From: Chinchilla lanigera
Lineage: Eukaryota > Chordata > Mammalia > Rodentia > Chinchillidae
Reading direction: 5' to 3'
Assembly (NCBI RefSeq): GCF_000276665.1
Contig: NW_004955502.1
Location: 3,212,673 to 3,276,672, forward strand
DNA length: 64,000 nt
The first letter of the stretch is position 1; the number at the start of each line of letters is the position of its first letter. The translations under genes were made by a program, and so were the position numbers. Positions 10,699 through 21,408 of this stretch are shown here, in pieces. The notes beneath the pieces were generated by a model. That model was not told the origin of the DNA. It saw only the letters and a list, made by a program, of their open reading frames with translations, and did no database searches.

Positions 10699-12840
10699 TG
10701 TTACATTTATTTGTATTTCTTCATCTGAGAAGTGTGTATTCATCTCAGGTTGCCCATTTTTGGATGGGGTCTTTGAATTTGGAGGGTCTAGTTTTTTTCA
10801 GTTCTTTATATGTTCTAGATGTAAGTCCTTTGTCTGAGGGACAGTTTGCTGAAATTTTTTCCCACTCTGTGGGTTGTCTTTTCACTCTGTTGGTAATTTC
10901 TTTTGATGTGCAAAAGCTTTTAATAGGATAAGATCCCAGTTGTTGATTCTTTGAAGTGCTTCCCATGCAGTTTGAGTTTTGTTGATAAAGTCCCTGCCTA
11001 CTCCTATATCTTCAAGATTTCTACTTACTTTCTCTTTCAGTGGATTTAGTGTTTCTGTTTTAATATTTAGATCTTTGATCCATTTTGATTTTAATTTGGT
11101 GCATGGTGATAGACATAGGTCTAGCTTTAGTCTTTGGTATGTGGAAAGCCAATTTTACCAGCACCATTTATTAAAGAGGCTGTCTTTCTTCCAGGGAACA
11201 TGTTTGGCCCCTTTGTCAAAGATAAGGTGGCTGATTGTGTTTGGAGTTGTGTCTGCATCTTCTAATCTGTTCCACTGGTCCTCAGGTCTATTTTTTGCTC
11301 GTACCATGCTGATGTTATCACAGTAGCTTTGTAGTATAATTTCAAGTCAGGGATTGTGATGCCTCCTGCCTTGCCTTTGTTGGCCAGGATTGTCTTCACT
11401 ATTCTAGGTCTCTTCTGCTTCCAGATGAATTTTAGGAATGTTTTCTCTAGTTCTGTGAGGTATGTTAATGGTAGTTTGATTGGGATTGCGTTGAATCTGT
11501 ATAGCAATTTTGGGAGTGTGGCTGTTTTCACTATGTTTGTTCTTTCTGTCCATGAGCAGAGGAAATATTTCCATTTTCTGATGTCCTCTTTGATCTCTTT
11601 TTTCAGAGCACTATAATTTTCAATATATAGATCTTTTATTTCCATTGTTAGATTGATTCCTAAGTATTTCATATTTTTGGATGCTATTGCAAAGGGTGTG
11701 GTTTCCCTAATTTCTCCCTCAATGAGTTTGTTGTTTGTGTACAAGAGTGCTATTGATTTTTGAGTGTTGACTTTCTATCCAGCCATGCAACTGAATTTTG
11801 TTATAAATAAATGCATGAAAAAATATTCAACATCACTGGTCGTTGAAGAGATGCAAATTAAACAACATTGAGATTCCATCGCATCCTGGAAAGAATGGCT
11901 ATCATCAAGAAATCAACCAACAATAAATGCTGGCAGGGCTATGGAGAAAAAGGAACCCTTCTTCACTGTTGGTGAGGGTGTAGACTGGTACAACCACTGT
12001 GGAAATCAGTATGGAGATTCCTCAACAAACTAGTACTAGAGGTCCCATTTGACCCAGCTATTCCCCTTCTGGGTATCTTCCCAGAAGAATTAGAAACATC
12101 ATACTACAGCAATATATATATATACCCATGTTTATAGCAACACAATTTGTAATAGCTTAATCTTGGAAACAACACACATGCCCATCAACTGAGGAATGGA
12201 TAAAAAAGATGTGATCTTTTTATACAATGGAGTACTACTCAGCTATAAAGAAGGATAAACTTGAGACATTAATAGGGAAATGGATGCAACTTGAGTCCAT
12301 ACTCATAAGTGAAATAAATTAGTTTCACATGTGTAAACATTGTACTGTCTCCCTAGTGTAAGAACCTGAAAGAGTAGATAAGACCCAAAATGTACAATAG
12401 ATACTGTGAAGTGGGAAGAAACTGCTCAAAAGGAAACAGAAACTGAAATAGGGGAAAGGAGAAAAGAAGAAGGTTTTTTGGTTTTTGGTTTTTTTTTGTT
12501 GTTGTTTTTCTTCTGGTACCAGGAATTGAACTCACGACCTTGTGCTTGCCGGGCAGGTGCTTTTGCCGCCAAGCTAAATCCCCAGCCCTAGGAGAAAAGA
12601 AGAAGCAAACAGGAAAAATAAAAAAATATATACACACACAAGATAGTTATAATAGTTACACTACTAATTGCTATTAGCTCATTGAAAGGAAAGGTTTATG
12701 TGTATATTGTTTGAACAGTTTTCATGCCTACATCTTATAATATGAGCAACTACTTTGGAGATAACAATATGCAATGTACTAACCATTGTTACTGTCCTAT
12801 AATCTTGTTTTGAAATTTTATACCATTGTTTTTATTGAAA
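10699..12840 (+). mobile_element. L1 insertion with twin-priming inversion, carrying a nested ID SINE
   Basis: 10699 to about 11806 is antisense ORF2 (the frame reads on the minus strand at 11262-11744, a 160-codon stretch of reverse-transcriptase C-terminal and connecting sequence). From about 11807 the ORF2 3' end and 3' UTR run in sense to about 12840. The two breakpoints fall at the same L1 position and share the short motif 'aaataaatg', so this is an inverted 5' segment joined to a sense 3' segment. An ID element was later inserted at 12473-12589. I could not identify a target duplication. No functional ORF remains. Confidence 0.85.
12473..12589 (-). repeat. ID SINE with perfect 16-base target duplication
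   Basis: An inverted tRNA-Ala-like ID element with a T-rich (inverted A) tail, a 'ctggtaccag' palindrome, an inverted B box 'attgaactcacgacctt' and the 5' end 'ctaaatccccagccc'. The 16-base duplication 'aggagaaaagaagaag' is perfect at 12457-12472 and 12590-12605. It lies inside the L1 3' UTR and so is younger than that L1. Confidence 0.95.
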
Positions 12841-12889
12841 TTTAGCATAGAGTTCATAGAGCTGCATAGAGCTGCAATCTGGTCTGGTC

Positions 12890-13020
12890 TTTTCTGATTG
12901 TAGATCCTGCCCTCACTTAGCCCTTAAAAGCCTCAGTTTGCTTGTCCTTGAAGTGGCTATATTATTAGGTGTAGGATCCCACTGACACTCAGGAAATAAA
13001 TGCTATTAATACTTCCTCAT
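12890..13020 (-). repeat. Possible MIR
   Basis: Contains 'agcctcagtttgcttgtcc' followed by a GT-rich and 'caggaaataaatgct' region, as in an inverted MIR. It is weak and diverged. Confidence 0.4.
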
Positions 13021-13429
13021 TTGTTACGGCAGTCTACATAGCCAAACAGCCTGGTACAATCTTGAGTATTTAGCCTCCAAGGAAAGTAGCTAACCATTTG
13101 AAAGCATAAGAGAAGTTGTATGTCCAACCAGTTTTTGTTTGCCTGCAACAGAACCTGATTCTGACTTCATCCGAAAGAGAATCAGTTAGAAGTATGTGCT
13201 AGAACTGTGACTGACTAGAATAGACAAAACCAGGCAGCGTCAGAGGGCCTTGGTGTAGCTGCTGGTACTAATGAATTCCTACAGAGTTTTTCAGCCTCTA
13301 CTTAACATTCAGAGCCTAGGCACAGAGACATTACTCCCTTGAGGACTGGCATATGCCTACCCATAACCCTTATTAAGGGGCCAGATCTAGAGTGTTCTGT
13401 GGAGCAGCTTGGTTTAAAAATGTAGTAGG

Positions 13430-14165
13430 ACATCACTAATCAACAAGACATCACAGTGGGTTATCACTTCGTAGCTATCAGGATAAATAGTATAAAATGT
13501 TTTCAAGGATATGAAGAAAATTGAGTCTTCGTACACTGTTGGTGGAAGTGTAAAATAGTGTAGCAACTATGCAAAATGGTATGGAACAGGTAATTCCTCA
13601 AAAACTTAAAAGCAGAATCTCCATATAATGCTACCATCTCATTGCTGGTGTGGATCTAACAGAGCTGCAATCGGGAGCTGGGTACGTGCCGTCCTGTCTT
13701 CATGGTGGTGTTCCTTACAATAGCTAAGGTATGGAAACAACCTAGTGTCAGTGAGCCGATGACTGGATAAAGAAAACCCCATGTATCCATACAGTGGAAT
13801 CTTACCAGCCTTGATCAAGAAATGCCACATGCAGCGTGGGTGCACTGGGGGCCATTATGCTAGGTGAAATGACCCATTCACGGAAGGATGAGTACTACCT
13901 GACTCCATTGTGTGAAGACTGAAGATAGTTTCACAGTGTCAAACAGTGGAATGGTGCTTACCAGGGGCTGGTGGGAGGTGGAAAGGGGAGACTTGTTTGT
14001 GCCAGATGCATAAATTCTAGAGATCTTTCACATCACTGTGCCTATAGTTAATAATATTGTATTATACATGCAAGAATCCAAGGTAGTAGATCTTATGATA
14101 CTGTTCACAAACACACACCCCCACACCCCTCAAGACTGTGCGTCTTGATAAGGTATTACCCAGAG
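13430..14165 (+). mobile_element. Ancient L1 (L1M-like) 3' fragment
   Basis: Successive landmarks of the old mammalian L1 ORF2 end and 3' UTR are readable: 'actgttggtggaagtgtaaa', 'ctatgcaaaatggtatgg', 'tggaaacaacctagtgtc', 'gaccaggggctggtgggag'-like and 'tagttaataatattgta'. The frame is broken throughout. It clearly belongs to a different and older subfamily than the L1 copies at 9.1, 10.7, 17.5 and 44.2 kb. Confidence 0.85.
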
Positions 14166-14544
14166 TGTGCTGAGAAATTGGGCTGGAATAAAAATGTTAG
14201 AAATTTGAGAAATTCCAGAGTGCCCATGACCTAATGGTTGAAGGGTGTGCTATCCAGACGAATAGAGAAACTGATCTAATACTGACTGCCAACGCTTATT
14301 AACACCCGTGAGAGCTTATAGCACCACCTACTGTTTTAAAATAAAATTTCCTTCTGTTAAAAGCTGTGGCTTATTTTTTATAGTATTTAGAACAGGCGAG
14401 ATCATAAACGAAAGGGCTGTGATTCTGTGGAGTGATTTAGGGAAATTAAAAAAGTGACTGTCCAGTGATGACTGTGTTGTTTATAGTGTGTGTAATCATA
14501 TGTCTACAAGGTTGATGTGTAAATTGCTGCTTCAAGACCCAGAG

Positions 14545-14665
14545 AGTGGAGCAGTAACAATGATGATAACTGATTGATTGCTCTTTATGTGCTGTGTGTC
14601 ATTCTGAGTGCCTAGTGTGGACCATCTCGTTTCAACACCACTGTAGTTCTGGGAAAGAGGTTACC
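14545..14665 (+). repeat. Possible MIR
   Basis: 'ttgctctttatgtgctgtgt' and 'cattctgagtgcctagtgtgg' followed by 'aacaccactgtagttctggg' follow the MIR core order, at high divergence. Confidence 0.45.
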
Positions 14666-14859
14666 TATTGGGTGCTTTTGAGAGACTAAAACAGTGCCGT
14701 ACAAAGAAGTAACAGACAGGATCACATACCTGGAGAGTTATAAGAGCTGGTTGTTCAGGCCATGGTGTGACCCTGGGGGGAGCGCCTCAGTGCTTGTCAG
14801 CAAGGTACATTAGCAGTGTGATTCATTTTCCTCTTTATAGCTGATTTGTTCAATAATAT

Positions 14860-14968
14860 TTTTTTTGTTTTGTTTTGTTTTTTTGTTTTTCTCCGGTACC
14901 GGGAACCGAACTCACGACCTTGTGCTCGCCAGGCAGGCGCTTTTGCCGCTGAGCTAAATCCCCAGCCC
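14860..14968 (-). repeat. Young ID SINE with perfect target duplication
   Basis: An inverted ID with a T-rich tail containing TTTTG units, the palindrome 'ccggtaccgg', an inverted B box and the 5' end 'gctaaatccccagccc'. The 13-base duplication 'tgttcaataatat' is perfect at 14847-14859 and 14969-14981. It is nearly identical to the copies at 32966 and 51473, so the subfamily was recently active. Confidence 0.95.
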
Positions 14969-15034
14969 TGTTCAATAATATATTTATTCACACAATTATA
15001 TACACAGAATTTATGCACAATAGTTATAGCCAGC

Positions 15035-15180
15035 ACTTAGATATTACTATATACTAAGTACTCTTCTAAGTACTTCACATAGTCAGTTTATTTAGTCTTC
15101 TCAACCACCTATTTTTAAGTAATTACCCAAGATCACACAGTTAGGAAACGATAGAGGCAGTGCTGTACCCGGTCGCTGTG
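15035..15180 (+). repeat. MIR SINE
   Basis: Shows the MIR core: 'actaagtactcttctaagta', 'tttatttagtcttctcaacc', 'ttacccaagatcacacagtt' and an 'aaacgatagaggcagtgctg' end. Confidence 0.7.
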
Positions 15181-15654
15181 GCACTTTTAAAACACTGCTT
15201 AGAAGCGGTAGGAGTGCGTTGGGATAGCACAGAAATCACAGCGGGCTCCCCCAGTGTGCAGATGTGGAAGAAAGTTGAAGTTTAGGAGAGTCTGATTCGT
15301 TTCCCAGTCTTAATATCATAAACGATTCTTCATTGACTGTCGGGGACCTCTTGGTGGAATTTCCCGAGAGTTGAAATAGGGATACGGATTCAGTGGGTTA
15401 TTGCTTTCCAGGATAGCAGGACTAACATGTTTTAATTTTTTTTTCTTCATGCAGTTTTCTCCTCTAAGTAGTCCTAGAATTTGTAGGTCACTAGTCATAT
15501 GCAAATATTTGTAGACTACTGGTAATAATACAAATACAGCAAAACTTGGACCTGAAAGAGGAGAATCTACATTCTTTCCAAAGATGTGTGCTTGGCTCAC
15601 TCCACTACAGGAAGTACTGACCACTCAGGAAGTGTTTGTTCTGCCCCGAAGCAC

Positions 15655-16140
15655 GTTCCTGATCTGGACAGAGGCGGGCTGCGGCAGCTGCTGCCACCTC
15701 GCGGCCGGACTCAGCTCCTGGAGGCGCAGCTGCGAAGGGCAGCAAGCTGGGCCCAGCCCCCGCGGGTCTAACTCAGAAGGCGGGGTCCTGGGGTGAGCCG
15801 GGGTGTCCGGAGGCTGCCTGGCTGACAGCAGCCGGCGCAGTCCTGGCAGTGTGCTCCCGGCGCTGCCCCGGGACCCGGTTTTGCAGCTGGTTCTGCTCGT
15901 TTTCCTATTCCTCCTCCCTGGCAGCTGCTGTGGCACCTCCCGGCTGACATGGGAGTGGGTCTTCGGGACGATTTTGAGCGGAAGCAGGCTAATGCGTTCG
16001 GAGATGGGAGGACGGAACCCCGGCAGTGACCTCGGTTTTGTCACCTCTGTCCTGACTCCTGTTCCCTTTGACTTCCTTAGCCGGGGGCGGGTCCGGGGGA
16101 GGTGCTGGCCCAGCTCGCAAGTCCCTGGCAGAAGCCCTGC
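15655..16140. promoter_or_regulatory. CpG-rich block, candidate alternative promoter
   Basis: The stretch is GC-rich with clustered CpGs (for example 'cgcggccgg', 'ccccgcgggtc', 'cccggcgctgccccggga') in an AT-rich intron depleted of CpG. Long open frames on both strands (303 codons from 15803 on +, 199 codons ending at 16224 on -) follow from low stop frequency in GC-rich DNA and show no known domain. It lies 4 kb upstream of a DST coding exon in a gene known for several first exons, so an internal promoter is possible. No TATA box or supported start and donor pair is seen. Confidence 0.45.
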
Positions 16141-17240
16141 GCACACGAATCTCCCAGCGTCCCACAGAGCCCTGCTCAGGCCCCTCCTCACACCGCCTCC
16201 CCCTCTGAAGTCCTTACTCCGCATTCCTCACGCTCTTCCTGCAACCCTGAAACCTTGCTGCATTTCCTTTGAAACTCACGAGACCTGCAAACGCGAGCCC
16301 TTTCTTGGAGCCTTCATTTTCACCACTGCTGGGTGCGCGCATCCGGGCACATCTGCAAGTAGTGTTTCTTGTTGCTGTGTAGATGTCCGCTCCATCCATC
16401 TGCTGTCTTACTCATTCACTTGTCCTTATGTTGTTTGCTTTGCCTGGAGCGTAAATTCTATTCATTCTTCAAGTGCCACCCACTCAACTAAGTCCCAGAT
16501 GGGCCTCTCTTGTTCCATTGACAGCTTCCTATTCCGAGACCTGCTGGCGTTGAGTCCCGAGCTGCCCCGTCTCACCCCTAACCCCACGCTCCTGTGTGTT
16601 TGTGAACTTCCTTTGCTCCCCAGTAAATTGTACGTTCCAGGAGGACAGAGGTTATCCAAAGCCGTTTGCATGTACACAGTGTGGCTTAGCGGAACTTTTC
16701 CCTTTGTCTGCTGAGTTGTCCTCGCTCAGAAGGGAAATGTGAAGCACCTGGTTGTTTTTTTCTCCATATATCATGCTTGGAATTTTACATTTATTAGCTA
16801 ATTTAAAGTGTAAAGGCCCAGTGAGTAGAATGTTGATCTTACAGGTTAGAACAGCTGGTCTCGGAAATGTTTAGCAAATTGTGCTGCTCACAGGTCAGCA
16901 CTCGGAGCTGCGGCTGTGTGTGGTCCCCGCCCCGCCTCCACCAGGGTTTGGTTCTTCCCTCCAGGGTGCGTTATCTCAGGCTTTGCACCTCTGCTTGCCT
17001 TGCTTCAGAAGGAGTCCACTGGTGGAAATGCGGAGCGGAACTTCACCCTGTGGGGAGGTCTGTCCAGCTCCTTGGCCATTTCGTCTTTGCACGCTGCCTG
17101 CTTGATACTTGAACAAAACAGCGTGCCCACCATTTTTCTTTTTCACTGTATTTTTAAAGTTTTTTTTACGTTCTTTGAAAAGCAACTATACTCCCACTTC
17201 ATGGTGACAAATGAAAACAAGACACAGCGGTTACAAGAGT
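16141..17240. other. Intron without recognised features
   Basis: GC content drops gradually after the CpG-rich block. No repeat or coding exon is recognised. Confidence 0.45.
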
Positions 17241-17455
17241 ATTAAAATATAAAATGGTGATAAACCTCACCACAAAATTTACAAGAACTATGTATAGAAA
17301 ACTAGAAAACATTACAGAGAAATGAAAAATTGCAAGAAACATTTTAAAGTGAAACACTTGAAGACCTGAAATCATTAAAACAGTTTTGAAAAGGAAGAAA
17401 AAACTTTGGAAGGCTAACATGACATTATTTCCAGAACTAATATACATTTATAATA

Positions 17456-19795
17456 GCTTATTTACTCTCTCAGCTTCTCACACTAGGGAGACGATACGAT
17501 GCTTGCACATATGAGTCTGATTTACTTCACTGAGTATGGACTCGAGTTGCATCCATTTCCCTATACAAGCCTCCAGTTTGTCCTTTTTTATGGCCCAGTA
17601 GTACTCCATCATATAAAAAAATCCACATCTTTTTTATCTATTCCTTGGTTGATGGGCATTTGGGTTGTTTCCAAGATTTAGTTATAACAAATTGCACTGC
17701 TATAAACATGGCTGCACAGCCATTGATATTTTCCTACTAATCTATCCATAACTGTGTAAAGTTTGTAATGTTCCTATCCTATTTCATAAATGGATGTATG
17801 TTTATTATTATGTGTTTCCTACAACAACCATTGAGAATAGTTAATGATTTTTCAACAGGTCACTCATGTATAGCTCTATTTATTTTCTTTAGAAGCCACT
17901 TTGAAGATACCAAAGTATAGCACAACAACTCTTGATAATCTCCTACCTCTTTTGTCTCTAACTCACTATTATTTGTCTATTTGTTTTCCTGAGAAACTAT
18001 TTTGTAGATAATAATATGCAAAACGGTAACCATTGATAATTTCCTACCATTTTGTCTGTAATTTGCTAAGTCCCCCCTATTATTATGTTATCCTTCTTTT
18101 ATTCTTTAAAATAAAAAAAAAACAACAACGAAAAAAAAAAAAACATGGCTGCACATATATCACTGTGGTATGATGTGTTCAATTCTTCCAAAAAATACCC
18201 AGAACGGGAATGACTTGATTGAATGGGACCTCTAATCCTCGTTTTTTGAGGAATCTCCACACTGATTTCCACAGTAGTTGAACCAGTCTACACTCTCACA
18301 AACGGTAGAGAAGGGTTCCCTTTTACTCACAGCCCTGCCAGCATTTGTTGTCAGTTGATTTCTTGATGATAGCCATTCTTACTGGGGTGAGATGGACTCT
18401 CAGTGTTATTTTAATTTGAATCTCTCAAATGACCAGTGATATTAAACATTCTTTCATATATTTATTTGCTGTTTGTATTTCTTTATCTGAGAAGTGTGTT
18501 TTCACCTCAGATGCCTGTTTTTGGATTGTATCTCTAAATTTGGGAGATCTGATTTTTTTGAGTTCTTTATATGTTCTCCATAATAATGTTTTGCCTGAGG
18601 AACAGCTGGCAAACATTTTTTTCCAGATTATAGGTTGTTTCTTGACTCTGTTGATGGTTTCTCTTGCTATACCATAGCTTTTTAATAAGATGGAATCATA
18701 GTTGTTCTTTGTGATAATTCATGTGTGATTGGGGTTTTATTCATTAAGTCTTTGCCTAAAACAATGTCTTCAAGAGTTTTATTGAGTCTATCTTCCCATA
18801 GATTTATGTTTCTGTTTTAATATTTAGATCTTTGATCCATTTCAAATTTAGTTCAGTTCATGTTGAAAGATATGAGTTCAATTTTAATCTTCAGCATGTA
18901 TAAAGCCAGTTTTCCCAGCACCATTTCTTAAACATAATTGTCTTTCTTCCAGTGAATGTGTTTGGTACCTTTGTCAAAGATACGGTGACTGAGTATGTCG
19001 CGAGTTGTTTCTGCATCTTCTAATCTGTTCCATTGGTCTTCAGGTCTGTTCTTTTTTTTTTTTTTTGCCAGTTCCATGCTGTTTTTATCACAGTAGCTTT
19101 GTAGTTTAATTTCAAGTCAGTGATTGTGATGCTTCCTGCCTTGTCTTTGTGGTCCAGAATTGCCTTTGCTATTCTGGGTCTCTTCTGGTTCCAAATGAAT
19201 TTTAAGATTGTTTTATCTAATCCGGTAAGATATGCTGTTGGAATTTTGATTGGAATTGCATTAAATCTGTATAACAGCTTTGGAAGTATGGCCATTTTCA
19301 CTCTATTGGTTCTTCTTACCCAAGAGCATGGGATATCTTTCCATTTTCTGATACTCTCTTCAATCTCCTTTTTCAGAGTACTGTAGTTTTCAATGTAGAG
19401 GTCTCTTGCATCCTTCGTTAGATTGATTCCTAGGTATTTCATTTTTTTGGATGCTATTTTAGAAGGTATTATTTCCCTAACTTCTCTCTCAGTGGGTTTT
19501 TTATTTGTGTACAGGAAAGTTATTGATTTTGATTGTTGGTTTTGTGTCCAGCTGCACTGCTGAATTTGCTTATTAAATGTAGCAGTCTTTCAGTGAAGTT
19601 TTTGGGGTCTTCTACATAAAGTATCATGTCATCCACAAATAATGATAATTTAAGTTCTTCCTTTACTGTCATTATTTCCTTTATTTCTTTCTCTTATCTA
19701 ATTGTTCTGGCTAAGGTTTCCAGAACTATGTTGAATAAGAGTGGAGAGAGTGGACATCCTTGTCTTATTCCTGATTTAAGAGCTTTTTCACTGTA
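17456..19795 (-). mobile_element. Long L1 ORF2 fragment, interrupted by another L1
   Basis: Antisense L1 lies at 17456-17718 and resumes at 18141-19795. On the minus strand ORF2 is readable in pieces: a 140-codon frame at 19020-19442 and the reverse-transcriptase active-site motif LFVDDMI near 19615-19650. The frame is broken by stops and shifts, so it is dead. It lacks most of the 3' UTR, which is replaced by unrelated sequence before 17456. A sense L1 3' end is nested inside (17719-18140). The region 17240-17455 may include an old L1 ORF2 piece in sense, at low confidence. Confidence 0.9.
17719..18140 (+). mobile_element. L1 3'-UTR insertion nested in another L1
   Basis: The block interrupts the antisense L1. 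The 15-base host sequence 'aaacatggctgcaca' is duplicated perfectly on both sides (17704-17718 and 18141-18155). The insert is only L1 3' UTR, with two full and one partial internal tandem units (motif 'tctatttgttttcctgagaa' and 'ttgataatttcctacc'), and ends in an A-rich tail. It is a severely 5'-truncated retrotransposition event, younger than its host. Confidence 0.92.
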
Positions 19796-19804
19796 TTAAG
19801 AATT

Positions 19805-19958
19805 TGTTTTTTCAGTACTTAGACTGAACCCAAGCTTTCACAATGAGCTATATCCACAGCCCTTTTTAGTTTTTAAACTTTTGAGACGATGTCACTAGGT
19901 GCCCAGGTGGCCAAGGCTGGGCTCAAACTTGGGATCCTCCTGCCTCAGCCTCCTGGTT
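19805..19958 (-). repeat. B4-like composite SINE, 5'-truncated
   Basis: An inverted ID part ('gactgaacccaagct', 'gagctatatccacagccc') is followed by an inverted B1 part ('ttgagacgatgtcacta', 'cctcctgcctcagcctcc'). It stops before the B1 5' end. Confidence 0.8.
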
Positions 19959-20213
19959 TAGAACCTGTCGTTTTTACCATCCAAGAACATTTCTTAATGT
20001 AGAATAACTCTGGGTCGTGAAGCCCTGAGGTGCTTTGCGGAGCACTTGTGAATAGACCTTGCATGTATGTTGAGTGTCCTACAAGTTCCCTTTGCAGATG
20101 TAAATGATCTCATTGAGTACTGTGACTTCAGGAGAGTTTATACAGCTAGTGTCAGAGAACATCCAGACTAACTCAGTACAAATCTGGATTTGTTCGGTAT
20201 GTTTCTGCTGCAG

Positions 20214-20414
20214 GGATTCAGAGCCAGCCCTCGGCATCTCAGAAGACGAATTGCTGCGGCCGCGGCTGCCCGCCTGGAAGAGGTGAAGCCTGCGGTGGAG
20301 GAGCACCGTCAGAGTGAGCAGGAAGCTTCCGCGAGGAAGCGGAGGATCAAGAAAAGCAGCCGTGTCCAGCCGGAGTTTTATCACTCTGTACAAGGAGCTT
20401 CGACCAGGAGGCCT
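20214..20414 (+). CDS. DST: Dystonin (BPAG1) coding exon, N-terminal linker
   Basis: This 201-base exon encodes 67 residues in phase 0 at both ends. It starts at GFRASPRHLRRR and ends at HSVQGASTRRP. The acceptor is 'tttctgctgcag' immediately before 20214 and the donor is the consensus 'gtaagt' at 20415. From memory of the family, it corresponds to the segment after the N-terminal membrane anchor in the BPAG1 isoform 2 type. Dystonin is a giant plakin that links actin, microtubules and intermediate filaments; this isoform's N terminus associates with membranes around the nucleus and ER. Visible features are an Arg-rich start, six consecutive alanines (GC-rich codons with a NotI-type octamer) and a basic cluster, RKRRIKK, that could act as a nuclear localisation signal or membrane-proximal anchor. 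The exon is only part of the gene; the preceding exon is outside the window. Identification is strong because the next exon continues the same protein. Confidence 0.95.
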
Positions 20415-20509
20415 GTAAGTAAACTGCCTCTCGTTGGGTATTGCAACACTGTCAAGTGGCGTAGTTGGTGTCTTAGCTCAGGAGGTTTTTCAGATGAAAT
20501 ACGTTAGTT

Positions 20510-20596
20510 GCTGGGATGTAGCTCAGTGGTAAGAGCTCTTGCCTAGCATGTGCACAGCCCTGGGTTTGAGTCCCAGTGTTGCAGAAGGAAAGAGAA
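20510..20596 (+). repeat. ID SINE just downstream of the DST exon
   Basis: The tRNA-like ID has an A box 'gtagctcagtggtaaga' and a B box 'gggtttgagtccc'. A 16-base duplication with two mismatches flanks it ('atgaaatacgttagtt' at 20494-20509, 'atgaagtaccttagtt' at 20597-20612). It sits 95 bases after the splice donor. It is a retroposed SINE, not a tRNA gene. Confidence 0.88.
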
Positions 20597-20612
20597 ATGA
20601 AGTACCTTAGTT

Positions 20613-21329
20613 TCCCTGTTGGTGTCGTGGCATGAGCGTGTACTGGCGTGAATCAGCCAGGGCTGTAGGCTCCTGGGAAGTGCTGGGGGTCGTCAGCATT
20701 GGGCACTGAGCAAATCTGTAAAAACTGGTGCGTTCCAGCATCCTGGAGCTGCGATGAGAAAGAGGCTCTAGTCGTGGAGCGAGGAAGCCAAGGGGCAGCG
20801 GTAATGCGATCATTGAGCAGCGGTGAGCTGGCGAGGGTCAGGGTGGAGAAGCAGAGGGACGGGGCTGGGGTCTGTGTTCGTGGCTGAACCCCTGCAGCAG
20901 GCTCTTGGGCAGGGAGGTCTGTGCTTTCCAGGGCACCCAGCCCAGGGGACTCCAGTGGGGCTCTCGGGTGACCTTTCGGGTATGGCAGCGACATTGTCTG
21001 TCCTAGCCAAGTGCCTGGGTCTCTGTCGGCTGTAGTGTTGCCTTTTCTGGGAAACCTGGGGCTCAGCGGGGAGCTGGTCTCCGCCACCTGCTCCCTTGTT
21101 AAGCACATTGCTCTCTGTGCTCTGAATTTTTTGCGGTGGTGTTCTGGCACGTGAACTTATTAACCAAGGTTGTGACAGTTAAGGACTTGGGACTTAGGAA
21201 ATTCCATTGTAAAACATTTAAGAAGTATTTCAGGACTGCAGTGATTTTGCATTGCTTTAGTCTGAAAAAAGGTACCTGTGTGATTCCTCACCGAATTGTG
21301 TGGAGCCTGTTCCTGTCATTTCTTGTTGA
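20613..21329. other. Intron without recognised features, GC-rich
   Basis: The stretch is moderately GC-rich, and overlapping open frames on both strands (up to 165 codons on -) are artefacts of composition. No repeat is recognised. Confidence 0.4.
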
Positions 21330-21408
21330 GGTCCCCCTCCCACCCCCAGTGCTGGGGTTGAACCCAGGTCCTCACATGCGCTAGGCGAGCACAGTACCAC
21401 AGCTGAAG
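21330..21408 (-). repeat. ID SINE, diverged
   Basis: Inverted ID: 'gtgctggggttgaaccca', 'catgcgctaggcgagcac', 'accacagctgaa'. Confidence 0.8.

Larger units (their letters stand above)
1..20213 (+). other. DST: DST intron upstream of the first visible coding exon
   Basis: No coding exon is recognised before 20214. The preceding DST exon (N-terminal membrane segment in the known isoform) is not found in any frame, so it is inferred to lie upstream of base 1. The stretch holds interspersed repeats, listed separately, and one CpG-rich block near 15.7-16.1 kb. Intron status is inferred from the strand and phase of the exon at 20214; whether transcripts start inside it is not known. Confidence 0.7.

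Noticed and set aside
15964..16030. Short frame starting MGVGLRDDFERK in the CpG-rich block
   Set aside because: A Met-Gly start suggested a myristoylated first exon, but it ends in a stop without a convincing donor.
15803..16714. 303-codon + strand frame and 199-codon - strand frame (15625-16224)
   Set aside because: Mutually overlapping on opposite strands in GC-rich DNA; no domain, splice support or family resemblance.
20510..20596. tRNA-like sequence with A and B boxes
   Set aside because: It is an ID SINE with target duplication, not a tRNA gene; the same holds for the other ID copies.
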